Shown here piece by piece: positions 20,455-29,935 of a DNA stretch of 30,040 nt (positions within the stretch are counted from its first letter, which is position 1; each line of letters begins with the position of its first letter). Made by a program: the position numbers and the translations under genes. Below the pieces are notes generated by a model. That model did not search any database, was not told the DNA's origin, and saw nothing but the letters and a program-made list of their open reading frames with translations. This DNA is from Saccoglossus kowalevskii (lineage: Eukaryota > Hemichordata > Enteropneusta > Harrimaniidae): positions 141,348 to 171,387 of the forward strand of contig NW_003138337.1 of assembly GCF_000003605.2 (NCBI RefSeq), in the 5' to 3' direction.

Positions 20455-23400
20455 CTTGAAGAAAAAACACATTTTACTATGATTTCTTTTGAACATCTGA
20501 GAAATGGTGGATGATTTTTTATGATATATTATTCTTCTTCTTCATACCCAGATTAATTCATGACTTGCAAACAATATACTGTAAATATACTGATATACTG
20601 TAAAAAACAATGTGACCAGACGCCAAGGCCGTCAGTACAGGCTGTATGTAACATTTAAATAGATCATTATAAATACTTAGTAATCCATATTAAACGACAA
20701 GACAATGAAACTGAAACACGGACCGGAAAGATTCAACACGTGTTAGCATACAGTATATTGAACACATCAATACATGACATCCTTTTTTGGATTACATATT
20801 TATCCTCACATACATGATCCTTTTTAGATCCATTCCGCATGTATACAATGACCTCGACCAATGCTACCATTAGCCCAATAACGGCTCCTCCGGCGAGAAT
20901 GTAAAATATCCCAGCGATGTTGCTTAGTCTTAGTACGTTTTGGCCACTAATGCTAGAGGTAGAACCACTGGAATCCAATGCGACTGACAGCCACCATTTC
21001 CTTTTTAAGCCCAGGATAAACCCCTGCTCTCTGAGTTGCAGAATATTCAGCGAGAAATCATCTCTAAATGTTGCCCCTCGTGGAAAAGCGAGACCATAAC
21101 CTTTACTGTCGAATGGCGAACCTATAACCACCAAGTCACAGTCAGGTATCGGATTTCTGTTCGTGAAGAAGGCATTGAATGTGGAATCCTGCAGAAAGGC
21201 ATAGTTCTCGGTGCAAGCACGCCTTACTCCTTCTTCGTTGGATGGAACAAGGGGACTTGTTTCTGCAAGTTTCATAGCAGCCCACATTGTCTTGTAGGGT
21301 TCTATCTTCGAATCGCGAAAGAATGACATTGTTTGGGTACTTTCTGTGCAACCATAGCTTATTGTCGTCTGTTTCGCGAGATCAGCTACAGAATCAACTG
21401 GAGTATCGAGTTTTTGAACAGTTAAAAACGCCGCCATATTGGCAGTGTAACTGGCTATGAAAACGAGAACAAAAAACCACCATGTACCACTGATTATGCG
21501 AGCTGAGTACGAGTATGGCGAGAACTGCGACCCCTGCTGCACAAAAGCGCTGAATACAAACCATATACTGTTGACCAAATTCAAGTTGGTTGCCTCGTGT
21601 TTAGAAACTGCGTCACGACGTGATAAGTGGTTCGCTTCGTAGGGGCTAATTCGGTTGATCAGTACAAGTAGAAGACTAAACACAATCAACGCACCACAAA
21701 CACATAACCACATTTCAGTCGACATTGGACTTAAGAAGCTGAAAGGGTCTGGTGGCGAGGGTTCAGGCTTCCGCATGAGAACATCGGTACCAAGGAACAT
21801 ATACGGTGCTGAGAAATCAATGACTTCTTCGCGAACCGAACTAATAGTTAGACCAGCCATAGCTACGTCGGCCTGTAAATGCAACGGACAAAAATGCAAA
21901 TGAGGTTTCAAATAAGAATTTTTGATTTCTGGAATCGCAGGCAACACGTGAGAACCCCTAGTGACGAACCGCTGATGTCGTGAATAAATGACAATTATGG
22001 ATGGTCGAGACAATGTCACTTCCTTTGTTAGAATGACACCCAAACACCGAACATAAAGACAAAGTACAACTTGGGAATGACTTTCGATTAAACCACCTAT
22101 GTCACATCATCGATTTATCACCAATGACAGGTGATTCAAAAACTCTCAGTGAGTGATTAGCCGGACAAGTCTATTTATTTAGAATATAAAAGATATACAG
22201 CTTACCTAGCCATCAATCAATTCACGTACCATGCCGTTCCAAGATCCATTATCTAATTGCGCACCGTACTTTCCATCAGGAACAATGTACAGCTCATATT
22301 GGAAATCCATTCGCCTCGACAGTTCCTCTATAAGATCATAAAGAAATCCATCAAACCGCTCATTTCCGACCAGGTTTTCGTAGTTATCTCTCCACATTAT
22401 GAAAGGGTCGTCGACAATTGTGCTTATTCTCAAAGGGTTATCTCCGAATGCAAAATCATAAATAGGTTTTTTGAGAGAAAATATTTTTAAACGTTCCAAT
22501 CTCGTCCAAGAACCAACCTGCAAGGTATATACAAAAAATACATGTTACAAATTGCCTTTTGAATCATATTTTGGATATTTATGACCAAATTACGTCATAT
22601 TATATCTATTTATATCGTAGATTTTTGGCATGTGAAGTTAATTGTTATATCACCTAATATTATAATCGACAAGGTACATTAGTTTAATGAGTCATTTCGT
22701 TTCACTACTAAACTGAAACAAACAAGTGAACAGTGGTTTTATATGAAAACAAGATTAAAAAAATTACAATTCTGTAATTAAAAGTTCATTAATTATATAC
22801 TGATAAAATCGAGATCAATTGTTATAACTACTGTATATGGTCCATTAAACCACAATGACAGGTATTCATAAATGTATTTACATGCTTCCTATTCAAACAT
22901 ATAAATAATAATTTAATACAAATACAATGATTGATTTGATTAAAAGAATTACAATGACTATTCTGACACAAATCCACATCCGGCGTGACATTAACATTTT
23001 TCAATTATATATATATATATATATATATCTCAATTCCATTGTATTTAATAGATTTTATACACATTAAATCTCTCACCAAATTAATAAGTGACTGAAATAA
23101 CCTTTTTATCAAAATATTTATGTTGCAATATGAAAATTAAAACTATCTATAAATTAATTGATCAATGTCAAAGAGAACTAATCACTACAAATAACATCTA
23201 CACGTCTTCACGAGGCCAGCACGAACATATTTGAAGCTTTCTAAGTGAAAGTGTGAGATTTTTGTTTTCCAATTTCCCAATATATTTTGAAGCGATGTTA
23301 GACCCTCCAGTTGGAACCGATATTTTTCAACACACAGCTGCATAATTACATACTATTTCATTTACATTTGTCTATCTTACTGCAATTAAATTATTCCATC

Positions 23401-26400
23401 GCATATGTTGACCATTAGTTTATTCTATAGTATAATGCCTTAACAAACTTAAGATTAGGGCAAATTCCAAATGTTGAAAATGGTGCAAAGGTTTTCTAAA
23501 ACACCAATATTTTGCTGTTTCGTTTATTACAACTAAATAAACATTTCCACTTTAGAAGTTAATCTTGTGGCCATTCGTTTATTTAATTTACTTAATAATA
23601 GACTTACAAGAAGTAATTTAAAATACGAATCTAATGACGGTTAATTTAGATATATTGAACGCAAATTGTTCAACTCGAAAATGAAATTCATTTTTTCCCT
23701 AATTTCATGTTCAATAATGCATTATACAATGAAATAAACGAATGTCAATGTTACGGATTTAAATGTCATTTAAATTTAAACTTACTGTGACAAGTACCCC
23801 GAATTAAATGAACAATTAAAAGAGTGGCATGTCTAGTCAAATTAAAAAGTAAAATATTAAATAGTTTTGTCATAGAAATTGTAACACACAATTGTGGAAA
23901 ATGTAACAACATGGGTAATAAAAATATTCACTATGTTGATCCAGCTAAGTAAAACCGGTTAGTTTTTTTTTACGATATGAAAATAAATCAGTTGAAACAC
24001 AAGCAAGCCGTCTGTCGCAACAAGATATTCTTCGAAATAATAACCCAGCGCATTGATACAAATTATAATTGCAGTGTGAAAAAATATAGGCACAGCCATA
24101 TCACATATTCACCCCATGTAAATGCATCCAATTTTATGATCACAAATATTATACTCACCACAACCAGTTCTTCATTTTGAAGTTCGATTACATCAAACGA
24201 ATCGTTACACCGCATTCCATTCTTTTCAAACGAGATGTAACCTGATAGACCTTGTAATTTCACCTGCAGATATACATATGTCATAATCATTGCAGAGTAA
24301 TTATGCGTCAAAGTCAAAAAGCATCAATCATCCTTGTATCAATACCATTACCGAATTGTATCTTTCAGATGTTCGAATTTAAGCAGGTGAAATAGACGCC
24401 AAATAATAAGATTACACCAAAATAGCTTAAATTCAATCATCTTAAAAATACTGGACGCACATATGTATTGTTCCCAATATATGTACAGATATATACGATT
24501 TTCCTTATAACAAGAAAAGAGTCGAATTCACTACCATTTTAAGCGCCTAGCCAATGTAAACTCACACTCTCATATCCAGATTGGCGGTTTCCGACAATGA
24601 AATGTTAAATCAGACCCCATCATAACTACTCTTAATTACTAAGCCATTAAAAGGTGATACATTTCACAATATCGAGTATCTGTCATGGATAATGAATCCA
24701 TTAATTATAAAAAACATCTACAATCCACGCATAGAGGAGCACGTATACTGGTTTTATTATTACTTCTTTTATGTAGGCTCTTAATGCATTTGATGTTTCC
24801 GGGACCAGTAGTTCAGTTGCAAAACAGTCATTATTAGAATTCTGGTGATCAATCATCCCAGTGTTAGATGTATAATCCCGTATAGCCGATAACACGATAT
24901 TAATGGCATCATAGACTAATATCACTTCGTAGGTATCAAGCTTATGATCTGAAAGTAATTATACGATTAGTGAATAGTAATAGCATTTTTAGATCAACAT
25001 GTCTTGTGAATCTATCAACAGCACACAGAGAAAATGATATGGAAACGTTGTAATACATGTTGCTGTCATCTCCAGAACGATAGCCCTGATTGAACGAGAA
25101 ATGGTAATATGCAATGAATTACATTTCTTCTCGTTCCGTAGTCACGTGCAAAGTATATACAATGTTTTACCTCCCGCGTCTTCGATGTTAGTGATACCTC
25201 CCTGGTAGCTTGGATGAAGTAAAGTCAAATTGGTGTTCGTGTAGATGTATGAGCTAAGATTCATGTAAGAGACGTCCTGTACGTAATACAAAAAATAATA
25301 GACACATACACGGTATGTCTTAATGTAGAAGAATGATCAGAACAATGAAATTTATATTAAAATATATATTTGGAAAATTGATTTCGTATTTAAACGGTGT
25401 CAAACAGTGAACTACTAATGTACATATATATAGAATTCTGTTCTATCATCAATTACTAAATTATCATCAATACATTATGTACTCACGACATTCGTAATAA
25501 TCCAGTGATATCGATAACTCAGCATACCAAGGTACACAGCCTGCAAGAAAGTTTACATTGGCACAAACTTTCATTCCAATATATTCTTTTTATAACAAAA
25601 TATCATAAAACACCATTTTCCATATAGACAGTGAGTTACCAAAAATGTCAGACGATAGCGTATTGGTCTTAACCCTGTATTTCATTGGATAACAAAAAAT
25701 CATGCAACATCCCCCACTGTCAAAATAAAAATATAATACTATTATAAAAAAAACTCGACTCAGGATGTCGTATACGTGTATCTATAAAGCCATACGCACG
25801 TGCGTGTTCGAATACCGCATAGCGCTATGCTAATAAGCAGACATGTGATTAAAGTCATACTAAAATAGTCACTTTGTGTTAAAAGCTGCAGATATTGGTG
25901 ATTTCCCACATTGTCACATTGGATTCTAAACCAGGTCAAAGCGAGCTAGCGCGACACACTATATGTTTCAACAAATATGACGATATAAGTTTTAGTTAAG
26001 TTTGACTAATGAAAAAAGAGAGACAGTAAACTCACATCTCGGAGCACTGTGGCGATTGTTGTTGTATGTGCGTGTATAATTATTTGTTGAATATTCATAG
26101 ATCGAATCTCTGCTAGCACTGTCTTGTACTTAAGTTCGTCTTCAGTGTTGTGGGTTTCCGAACCCAATTTCAGTTGCCTGGCGACTACTTTTAACCCTAC
26201 CTCTGCTGTCTTGGCAACCAATTCCATCTCTATGAATTAAGATATTGAACAGAATTTGGTTAATTAAACATTTCATATATTTGAATATGAAGAAACACAG
26301 AATAATAATATAAGGTTATCATCAAGGATACCTATGCACGAAGACAGCACAGCGGCAGTGTCGACCGACGCGCAACGAAGGTCGATGCGACGGTGTACTG

Positions 26401-28247
26401 TCTGAGTGCATACTTTGAGGTATCATCGTAATAACCTTATTATTATACACGTTTTTCTTCCAAGCATACATCATGGAAATGTCGAAACCCAAAATGTTTA
26501 GAACTGAATCAGCGAACTTCTTGTGTTGAATCCGGTCAAACTCTGGTGGCAGCCATGTTTGTTTTTATTATTTGAGGACAGTTACGTGCGTAATCATTCC
26601 ATATTTAGAATTCGCATTTCCTATTATGGTAGGATGAAAATACCCTGTAAAAATTACGGCATGCTGTAACTTATGGCGTTACGGTGATAGATGTATAATA
26701 ATATATATCTTTCTAAATAAAATTCTGCTTTCTCGAAATTGTGGATTTGTGTTTTTGCATATTCCTTTCAGACGAAGTCAATTAATAGAATGACATACCT
26801 GGATATGTTACACCGTCAAACACAATTGCTACCGAGTTCCATTCGTAAAACTTTATCAAATCAACAATTACGTCGGAAATGTCGCCTTGACTCGGTGATA
26901 AGTGTAAAACGCCGTCTTGTTTGCCGTTGTTTTCGTACACATAACTCTGAAGGACGGCAATTCCCATGGCTTTCGCTAAACTTATGGCACTGTCGCATAT
27001 ATCACTACATGAACTCGTGATAATAACTGCTACTACGTCATGATTTAATAGGAATTCGCAAACTGAAAAACAAAATCTACGTCAATATTTAACGTTCTCC
27101 CCACTAGTTCTCTTTTTTCATCACAAATTCATAAAATAGCCCCGTTTATAGTTTGTATTTTCCTTCAGAAGATTTGGGACAAAAATAGCCAAGTGTTTTG
27201 AGTAAAAACTGACAATTGACTCAAATACTGTCTATTGGCCCTAAAATTATGGTTGATTTCCAGAAATATTCAAGAAAATAAGAAAAAAGTACAGAAAAAT
27301 TCTTGCGAGAAAGTCTGGTGCTGAAAAGGTTAAGTAATAGACCAACATTCGGCCACGTTATGGTATACCTGTAATGTTTTTTGTGTGGATGCAACGAAAC
27401 ATTCTGGAAAGTTTAACAATTACTTGACCCTGAAGTAGCTTTTTACTGTATAGAATAAACCTGGTCAGCGCAAAACTGGTTTTTGATTTTTGTGTATGCA
27501 TGTTCATTTATAGAGTGGCTTCCATAGAGGACAAAATGACATATTTGTAGCCTGTAGCCGATTAACACCTCATTGCAGCGCGTAGATGTAGACATATTTT
27601 ATCTTAGAAATTCTGCATATTATTGTATCATCAGTAAAATTTATTTTCCAAGCACAAAACTGAATTCAGACTAGTTAAAATACTGATTTAGTATTTAGTA
27701 TCGGTTATGGTAGCAATTTAGGCTTGTACATGTGTGCCAATCGTATCGACATATTCAAGAATTTGTCGACAAAAGGAGGGACGAACTCGGTACCATGCAG
27801 GCATATACAGTGTTATTCAAAAAATAGAGACCACTTGTTTTACCGTCTATTGTTTGCCTTACTGGATTCTGAACAGATATCGTCAGTTCTTTCACTTGTA
27901 TATCATTGAGACAGGTATTGTTGTGCATTCTGATACATAGATCAGAAATGACATCATTGAAAAACGACAAATCCATTCGTTCATTCTCACCATGGATCCA
28001 GCCTGGAGACAAAAACTATACGATTGTCAATTAGTAAATACAATTATATTACAGCTCACGTTGAACAATTAAACGTATACGCGTAAAGCTTATATCATAA
28101 AACGAGAATATAGTGTTTGTAGTGCCCTCAAATTAAATTAACATGAACCAACTACTTACCCACCGAGACGGGCGTACAAAAGGAGACACACACAGACATG
28201 TAACAAATGAGGAGAAACCGCGAAACGCAGACCGTCATCGATAGCAT
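20212..28247 (-). CDS. Ionotropic glutamate receptor subunit, AMPA/kainate-like superfamily, divergent (11 coding exons)
   Basis: Ligand-gated cation channel subunit at the plasma membrane. Eleven minus-strand exons have canonical borders and agreeing phases and sum to 922 residues: signal peptide (1-29), amino-terminal domain (~30-380), S1 (~386-540), M1 (~544-563), pore loop M2 with QQG (601-603), M3 with SYTANMAAF (630-638), S2 (~641-800), M4 (~807-833), cytoplasmic tail (834-922). Length and order match the family. Retained agonist-site residues: Arg503 and Thr498 (after TI/REEVIDFS), Thr670. Changed: Gly496 where relatives have Pro, Gln669 for Ser, Asp718 for Glu; Asp is the NMDA/delta-type residue. 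An in-frame TAG (codon 489, 22206-22208) sits where relatives have Lys, Arg or Gln. The QQG pore site is the unedited Q form. Closest class looks like AMPA/kainate/delta relatives of invertebrates; subclass not decided. It could be a pseudogene if the TAG is real and not recoded. Confidence 0.92.
20455..20813 (-). other. Last intron of the glutamate receptor gene
   Basis: 359 bases. The short frame that continues exon 10 to a TGA at 20733 would be an alternative, intron-retaining C-terminus. Confidence 0.55.
20814..21872 (-). CDS. Glutamate receptor exon 10: S1 end, M1-M3, S2, M4
   Basis: Acceptor TTTACAG before 21872, donor GTATGTG after 20814; 353 codons with no stop. It holds REEVIDFSAPYM, M1 (WLCVCGALIVFSLLLVLI), the pore FVQQGSQ, SYTANMAAFLTVQK, DLAKQTTISYG, FDSKGYGLAFPRG and M4 ending VIVYMRNGSKK. 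Of the usual S2 cysteine pair only Cys734 is present. Confidence 0.95.
21873..22205 (-). other. Intron 9 of the glutamate receptor gene
   Basis: 333 bases between the two halves of the S1 agonist region; nothing else seen. Confidence 0.8.
22206..22517 (-). CDS. Glutamate receptor exon 9: S1 ligand-binding segment (in-frame TAG)
   Basis: Acceptor CCTTGCAG before 22517, donor TAG|GTAAGC after 22206; 104 codons, phase 0. It encodes GSW, TIVDDPFIMW, GNERFDGFLYDLIEELSRRM and DGKYGA, then NGSWNGMVRELIDG followed by TAG and the splice. The next exon continues ADVAMAGLTI, so TAG holds the Lys/Arg/Gln place of 'GKADIAIAPLTI'. Confidence 0.92.
   Translation of the reverse strand, partial: VGSWTRLERLKIFSLKKPIYDFAFGDNPLRISTIVDDPFIMWRDNYENLVGNERFDGFLYDLIEELSRRMDFQYELYIVPDGKYGAQLDNGSWNGMVRELIDG
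22518..24158 (-). other. Intron 8 of the glutamate receptor gene
   Basis: 1.64 kb, very AT-rich, with an (AT)n run at about 23006-23028. No other feature recognised. Confidence 0.75.
24159..24263 (-). CDS. Glutamate receptor exon 8: end of amino-terminal domain
   Basis: Acceptor TCTGCAG before 24263, donor GTGAGT after 24159; 35 codons, phase 0 at both ends. It encodes LQGLSGYISFEKNGMRCN and DVIELQNEELVVV, the family's 'GLTG.I.FD..G.R....+.+.+L' end of the domain. Confidence 0.9.
24264..24763 (-). other. Intron 7 of the glutamate receptor gene
   Basis: 500 bases, nothing else recognised. Confidence 0.75.
24764..24948 (-). CDS. Glutamate receptor exon 7: amino-terminal domain
   Basis: Acceptor CTTTCAG before 24948, donor GTAATA after 24764; phase 1 in, phase 0 out. 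It encodes EVILVYDAINIVLSAIRDY, the 'YDAV..+..A' helix of the domain, and ends LRAYIKE. Confidence 0.87.
25171..25276 (-). CDS. Glutamate receptor exon 6: amino-terminal domain
   Basis: Acceptor CGTACAG before 25276, donor GTAAAA after 25171; phase 0 in, phase 1 out. It encodes DVSYMNLSSYIYTNTNLTLL and ends NIEDAG. The NLS and NLT sequons are possible N-glycosylation sites. Confidence 0.85.
25487..25540 (-). CDS. Glutamate receptor exon 5: amino-terminal domain (18 codons)
   Basis: Acceptor TTCTTGCAG before 25540, donor GTGAGT after 25487; phase 0 at both ends. It encodes AVYLGMLSYRYHWIITNV, a clear match to the family's 'A...GM...+YH+I.T' motif. Confidence 0.9.
25541..26035 (-). other. Intron 4 of the glutamate receptor gene, with two perfect palindromes
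   Basis: Contains acgcacgtgcgt (25794-25805) and gcatagcgctatgc (25817-25830), 11 bases apart. Otherwise plain. Confidence 0.65.
26036..26229 (-). CDS. Glutamate receptor exon 4: amino-terminal domain
   Basis: Acceptor TTCATAG before 26229, donor GTGAGT after 26036; phase 1 in, phase 0 out. It carries VLAEIRSMNIQQIIIHAHTT, matching the 'L..I+......II.' strand of the domain, after a helix ending KVVARQLKL. Confidence 0.88.
26301..26447. mobile_element. Foldback (long hairpin) element in intron 3 of the glutamate receptor gene
   Basis: The two ends pair along most of their length: left aataataatataaggttat with right ataaccttattattatac, then gatacc with ggtatc, tatgcac and gacag with ctgtc and gtgcata, and an inner gtcgacc with ggtcgat. 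It is more GC-rich in the middle than the intron. Most like a small MITE or foldback repeat; a structured RNA such as a microRNA precursor is less likely but possible. No clear target duplication seen. Confidence 0.6.
26448..26798 (-). other. Remainder of intron 3 of the glutamate receptor gene
   Basis: Nothing further recognised. Confidence 0.7.
26799..27062 (-). CDS. Glutamate receptor exon 3: amino-terminal domain
   Basis: Acceptor TTTTTCAG before 27062, donor GTATGT after 26799; 88 codons, phase 1 in and out. It has VCEFLLNHDVVAVIITSS (the 'VC.LL...V.AII' strand) and LIKFYEWNSVAIVFD (the 'FY.W..VA.V.D' element), both usual for this domain. Confidence 0.88.
27063..27843 (-). other. Intron 2 of the glutamate receptor gene
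   Basis: 781 bases, AT-rich, no other feature recognised. Confidence 0.7.
27844..28002 (-). CDS. Glutamate receptor exon 2: amino-terminal domain, start
   Basis: Acceptor GTCTCCAG before 28002; donor G|GTAAAA after 27844; phase 1 at both ends. It begins GWIHGENERMDLSFFNDVI, the first strand and helix of the LIVBP-like domain, and ends VRQTID. I chose this donor because only it gives phase 1 and the join IDVCEFLL. Confidence 0.75.
28160..28247 (-). CDS. Glutamate receptor exon 1: start and signal peptide
   Basis: ATG at 28245-28247, a second in-frame ATG three codons on, then a hydrophobic run (VSRFLLICYMSVCVSF) typical of a signal peptide. Donor GTAAGTAG follows 28160, phase 1. A good acceptor (TTTGCTTCTCTGCAG) ends at 28286, so 28248-28285 may be 5' UTR of a spliced leader-side exon farther right. 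Confidence 0.78.
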
Positions 28248-28829
28248 AATACACAGCGGCCGATCTGATCGTAGTGAAGTGAGACCTGCAGAGAAGCAAA
28301 TTTAACTGTGTACTCGTCCGGTTATTCTGCAAATATTAGTTATTGTGCAAACACTGGAAAGTAAATATGCCTCTGAACTAATGCACCGCTGTATGTATGG
28401 TCCATATTGATTTCGCTGATTCACTTTCATTTCTATATTTTATTGGTTTGTAGAGGGCGCAGTGTATTTTACAATGCTGGATACATTTTTTTTTAAGAAT
28501 ACCATTGTCTATGACGAGAACAATACAACAATTAATTAGACAATAAAAACATTTTTTTAAACGAACGAGTATTTGTCGCGATTGTTGTGGGTGGGCCTTA
28601 TGCATGAGCCAGTCTGTGCATGTGAGTTCACATGGTAATGAACTGAAGTCATGGAGACAGCCAATCAGTGATGGTACAGACTTTTGTGCCGATGACGTGG
28701 TTACATAGCGACTCACCAGACCCTTCTTGAGTGTACTTGAAATGACTCGATTCCAGGCTAGAATTTTTCGATGCAAATATAAAACATACTGACATTAATT
28801 ATTATGTATATATTAAAATTTGTCTTTGG
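28248..28829 (-). other. 5' flank of the glutamate receptor gene
   Basis: Likely 5' UTR next to the ATG, a possible upstream splice acceptor at 28286, then promoter or first intron. A 132-codon minus-strand frame at 28378-28776 shows no recognisable domain and is probably chance. Confidence 0.45.
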
Positions 28830-28833
28830 TTAA

Positions 28834-29629
28834 GGTAGAGATGCAGTTTACCTGACAGGTATTTTAATTAGTTAATTAGAAAAGCAAGATGACCTCCCTT
28901 GTCCACAAAACTATATATTTTCGGAAAGCTTAGTGTATGAATTTTAAAATTTTGTTAGTATTTTTTTTTGGGACACTGTAGTTTGAAATATGCACAAACA
29001 TGTGCTTTTTTGGTAAAAAGTGATTTAAAAAAAATTAGCTTCTAAACCATGCTTCTGTTTCCTGTCAAAATTGGTTTATGGGTACATCTGTTTACTATGA
29101 AAACAGTGCCGTCTTGAAAACTGTCTACCAGTTGTCAATTTTACAGGGCAGCAGCTCAAACTTCACGACTTCAAGTTTATGCATAAATTAACACCCAGAC
29201 TAGTTTTCTGTGCGATTGTTGTAACACTGTTCAACCAAAAACAATGCCCCGACGGCGTTTTGAAGAGAAACACAATTCACTCAGTAAGAAGTTTGCTAAT
29301 GCTCATAATTAAAATGGCTGTAACCGTTCCAAATTTAAATGTATTATCGTTTTGTTAAAAGTTAAATATAGTGCATGATATGGAGATCCCGTCATTTTTT
29401 TCACCATGTTTCTTTTTTGTCATTTATGTACAGCCTTGCTAAATCTTGCTAAGCATTCAAAGGAGAGAATGTTTGCACCTGTTATCTATATTTTAAACTC
29501 GTTTTTTGAGTATGTTCAACTATTTACAATTCTACAAAATTTTAACAGTCTATAGCCAAGACTGTTTTTTGGATATTAAAAAGCAAAAAAAATTTCACTC
29601 CCAAGTGCCTACGAACCTGCATCTCTACC
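28834..29629. mobile_element. TTAA-flanked non-autonomous DNA transposon (piggyBac-like MITE), 796 bp
   Basis: Perfect 13-bp terminal inverted repeats GGTAGAGATGCAG (28834-28846) and CTGCATCTCTACC (29617-29629), each with TTAA directly outside (28830-28833 and 29630-29633). TTAA duplication is the mark of the piggyBac superfamily. The inside is AT-rich with no transposase-like reading frame, so it would depend on an enzyme made elsewhere. The inverted-repeat sequence itself is not the common piggyBac CCC start, so the superfamily call is inference. Confidence 0.75.
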
Positions 29630-29633
29630 TTAA

Positions 29634-29935
29634 GTCTATGAATATTTTTTTACATTCAAATTGGTAGAATGTTCAATCCCCCGCACGATTTAGGTAATGC
29701 TGTTTTCTGTATGCCGCCTGCCACGACAGTTCGGCTCACATCAAATATATATTTATACATGACAACAGTATACGTAGTTAGAATCGACCGCTGACTCACT
29801 CTGCGATAATCGCGTTCCATCGAAGGAGCCTTTGATAAACTACCACGTATTATTATACACTTATACACAAATACGTGTTGCACCATAATTAGACCTCAAA
29901 CTAACATTCATTTACATCACAGGGGACAATTAGAA
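29634..29935. other. Sequence right of the TTAA transposon
   Basis: No convincing gene; a short minus-strand frame (29656-29886) shows no recognisable domain. Confidence 0.45.

Noticed and set aside
20733-20813. C-terminus of the receptor at TGA 20733
   Set aside because: A consensus donor (GTATGTG) at 20813 and an in-phase exon with an open acidic tail make the spliced end more likely; the unspliced end may still be an isoform.
10871-22208. A changed genetic code with TAA/TAG read as glutamine
   Set aside because: Gln would fit two of the three positions, but both genes end at TAA where the family C-termini end, no animal nuclear code of this kind is known to me, and separate frameshifts in the same gene point to error or decay.
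28378-28776. 132-codon minus-strand frame as a gene upstream of the receptor
   Set aside because: No domain, odd composition (many Cys/Lys/Ile), and it lies where the receptor promoter or 5' UTR should be.
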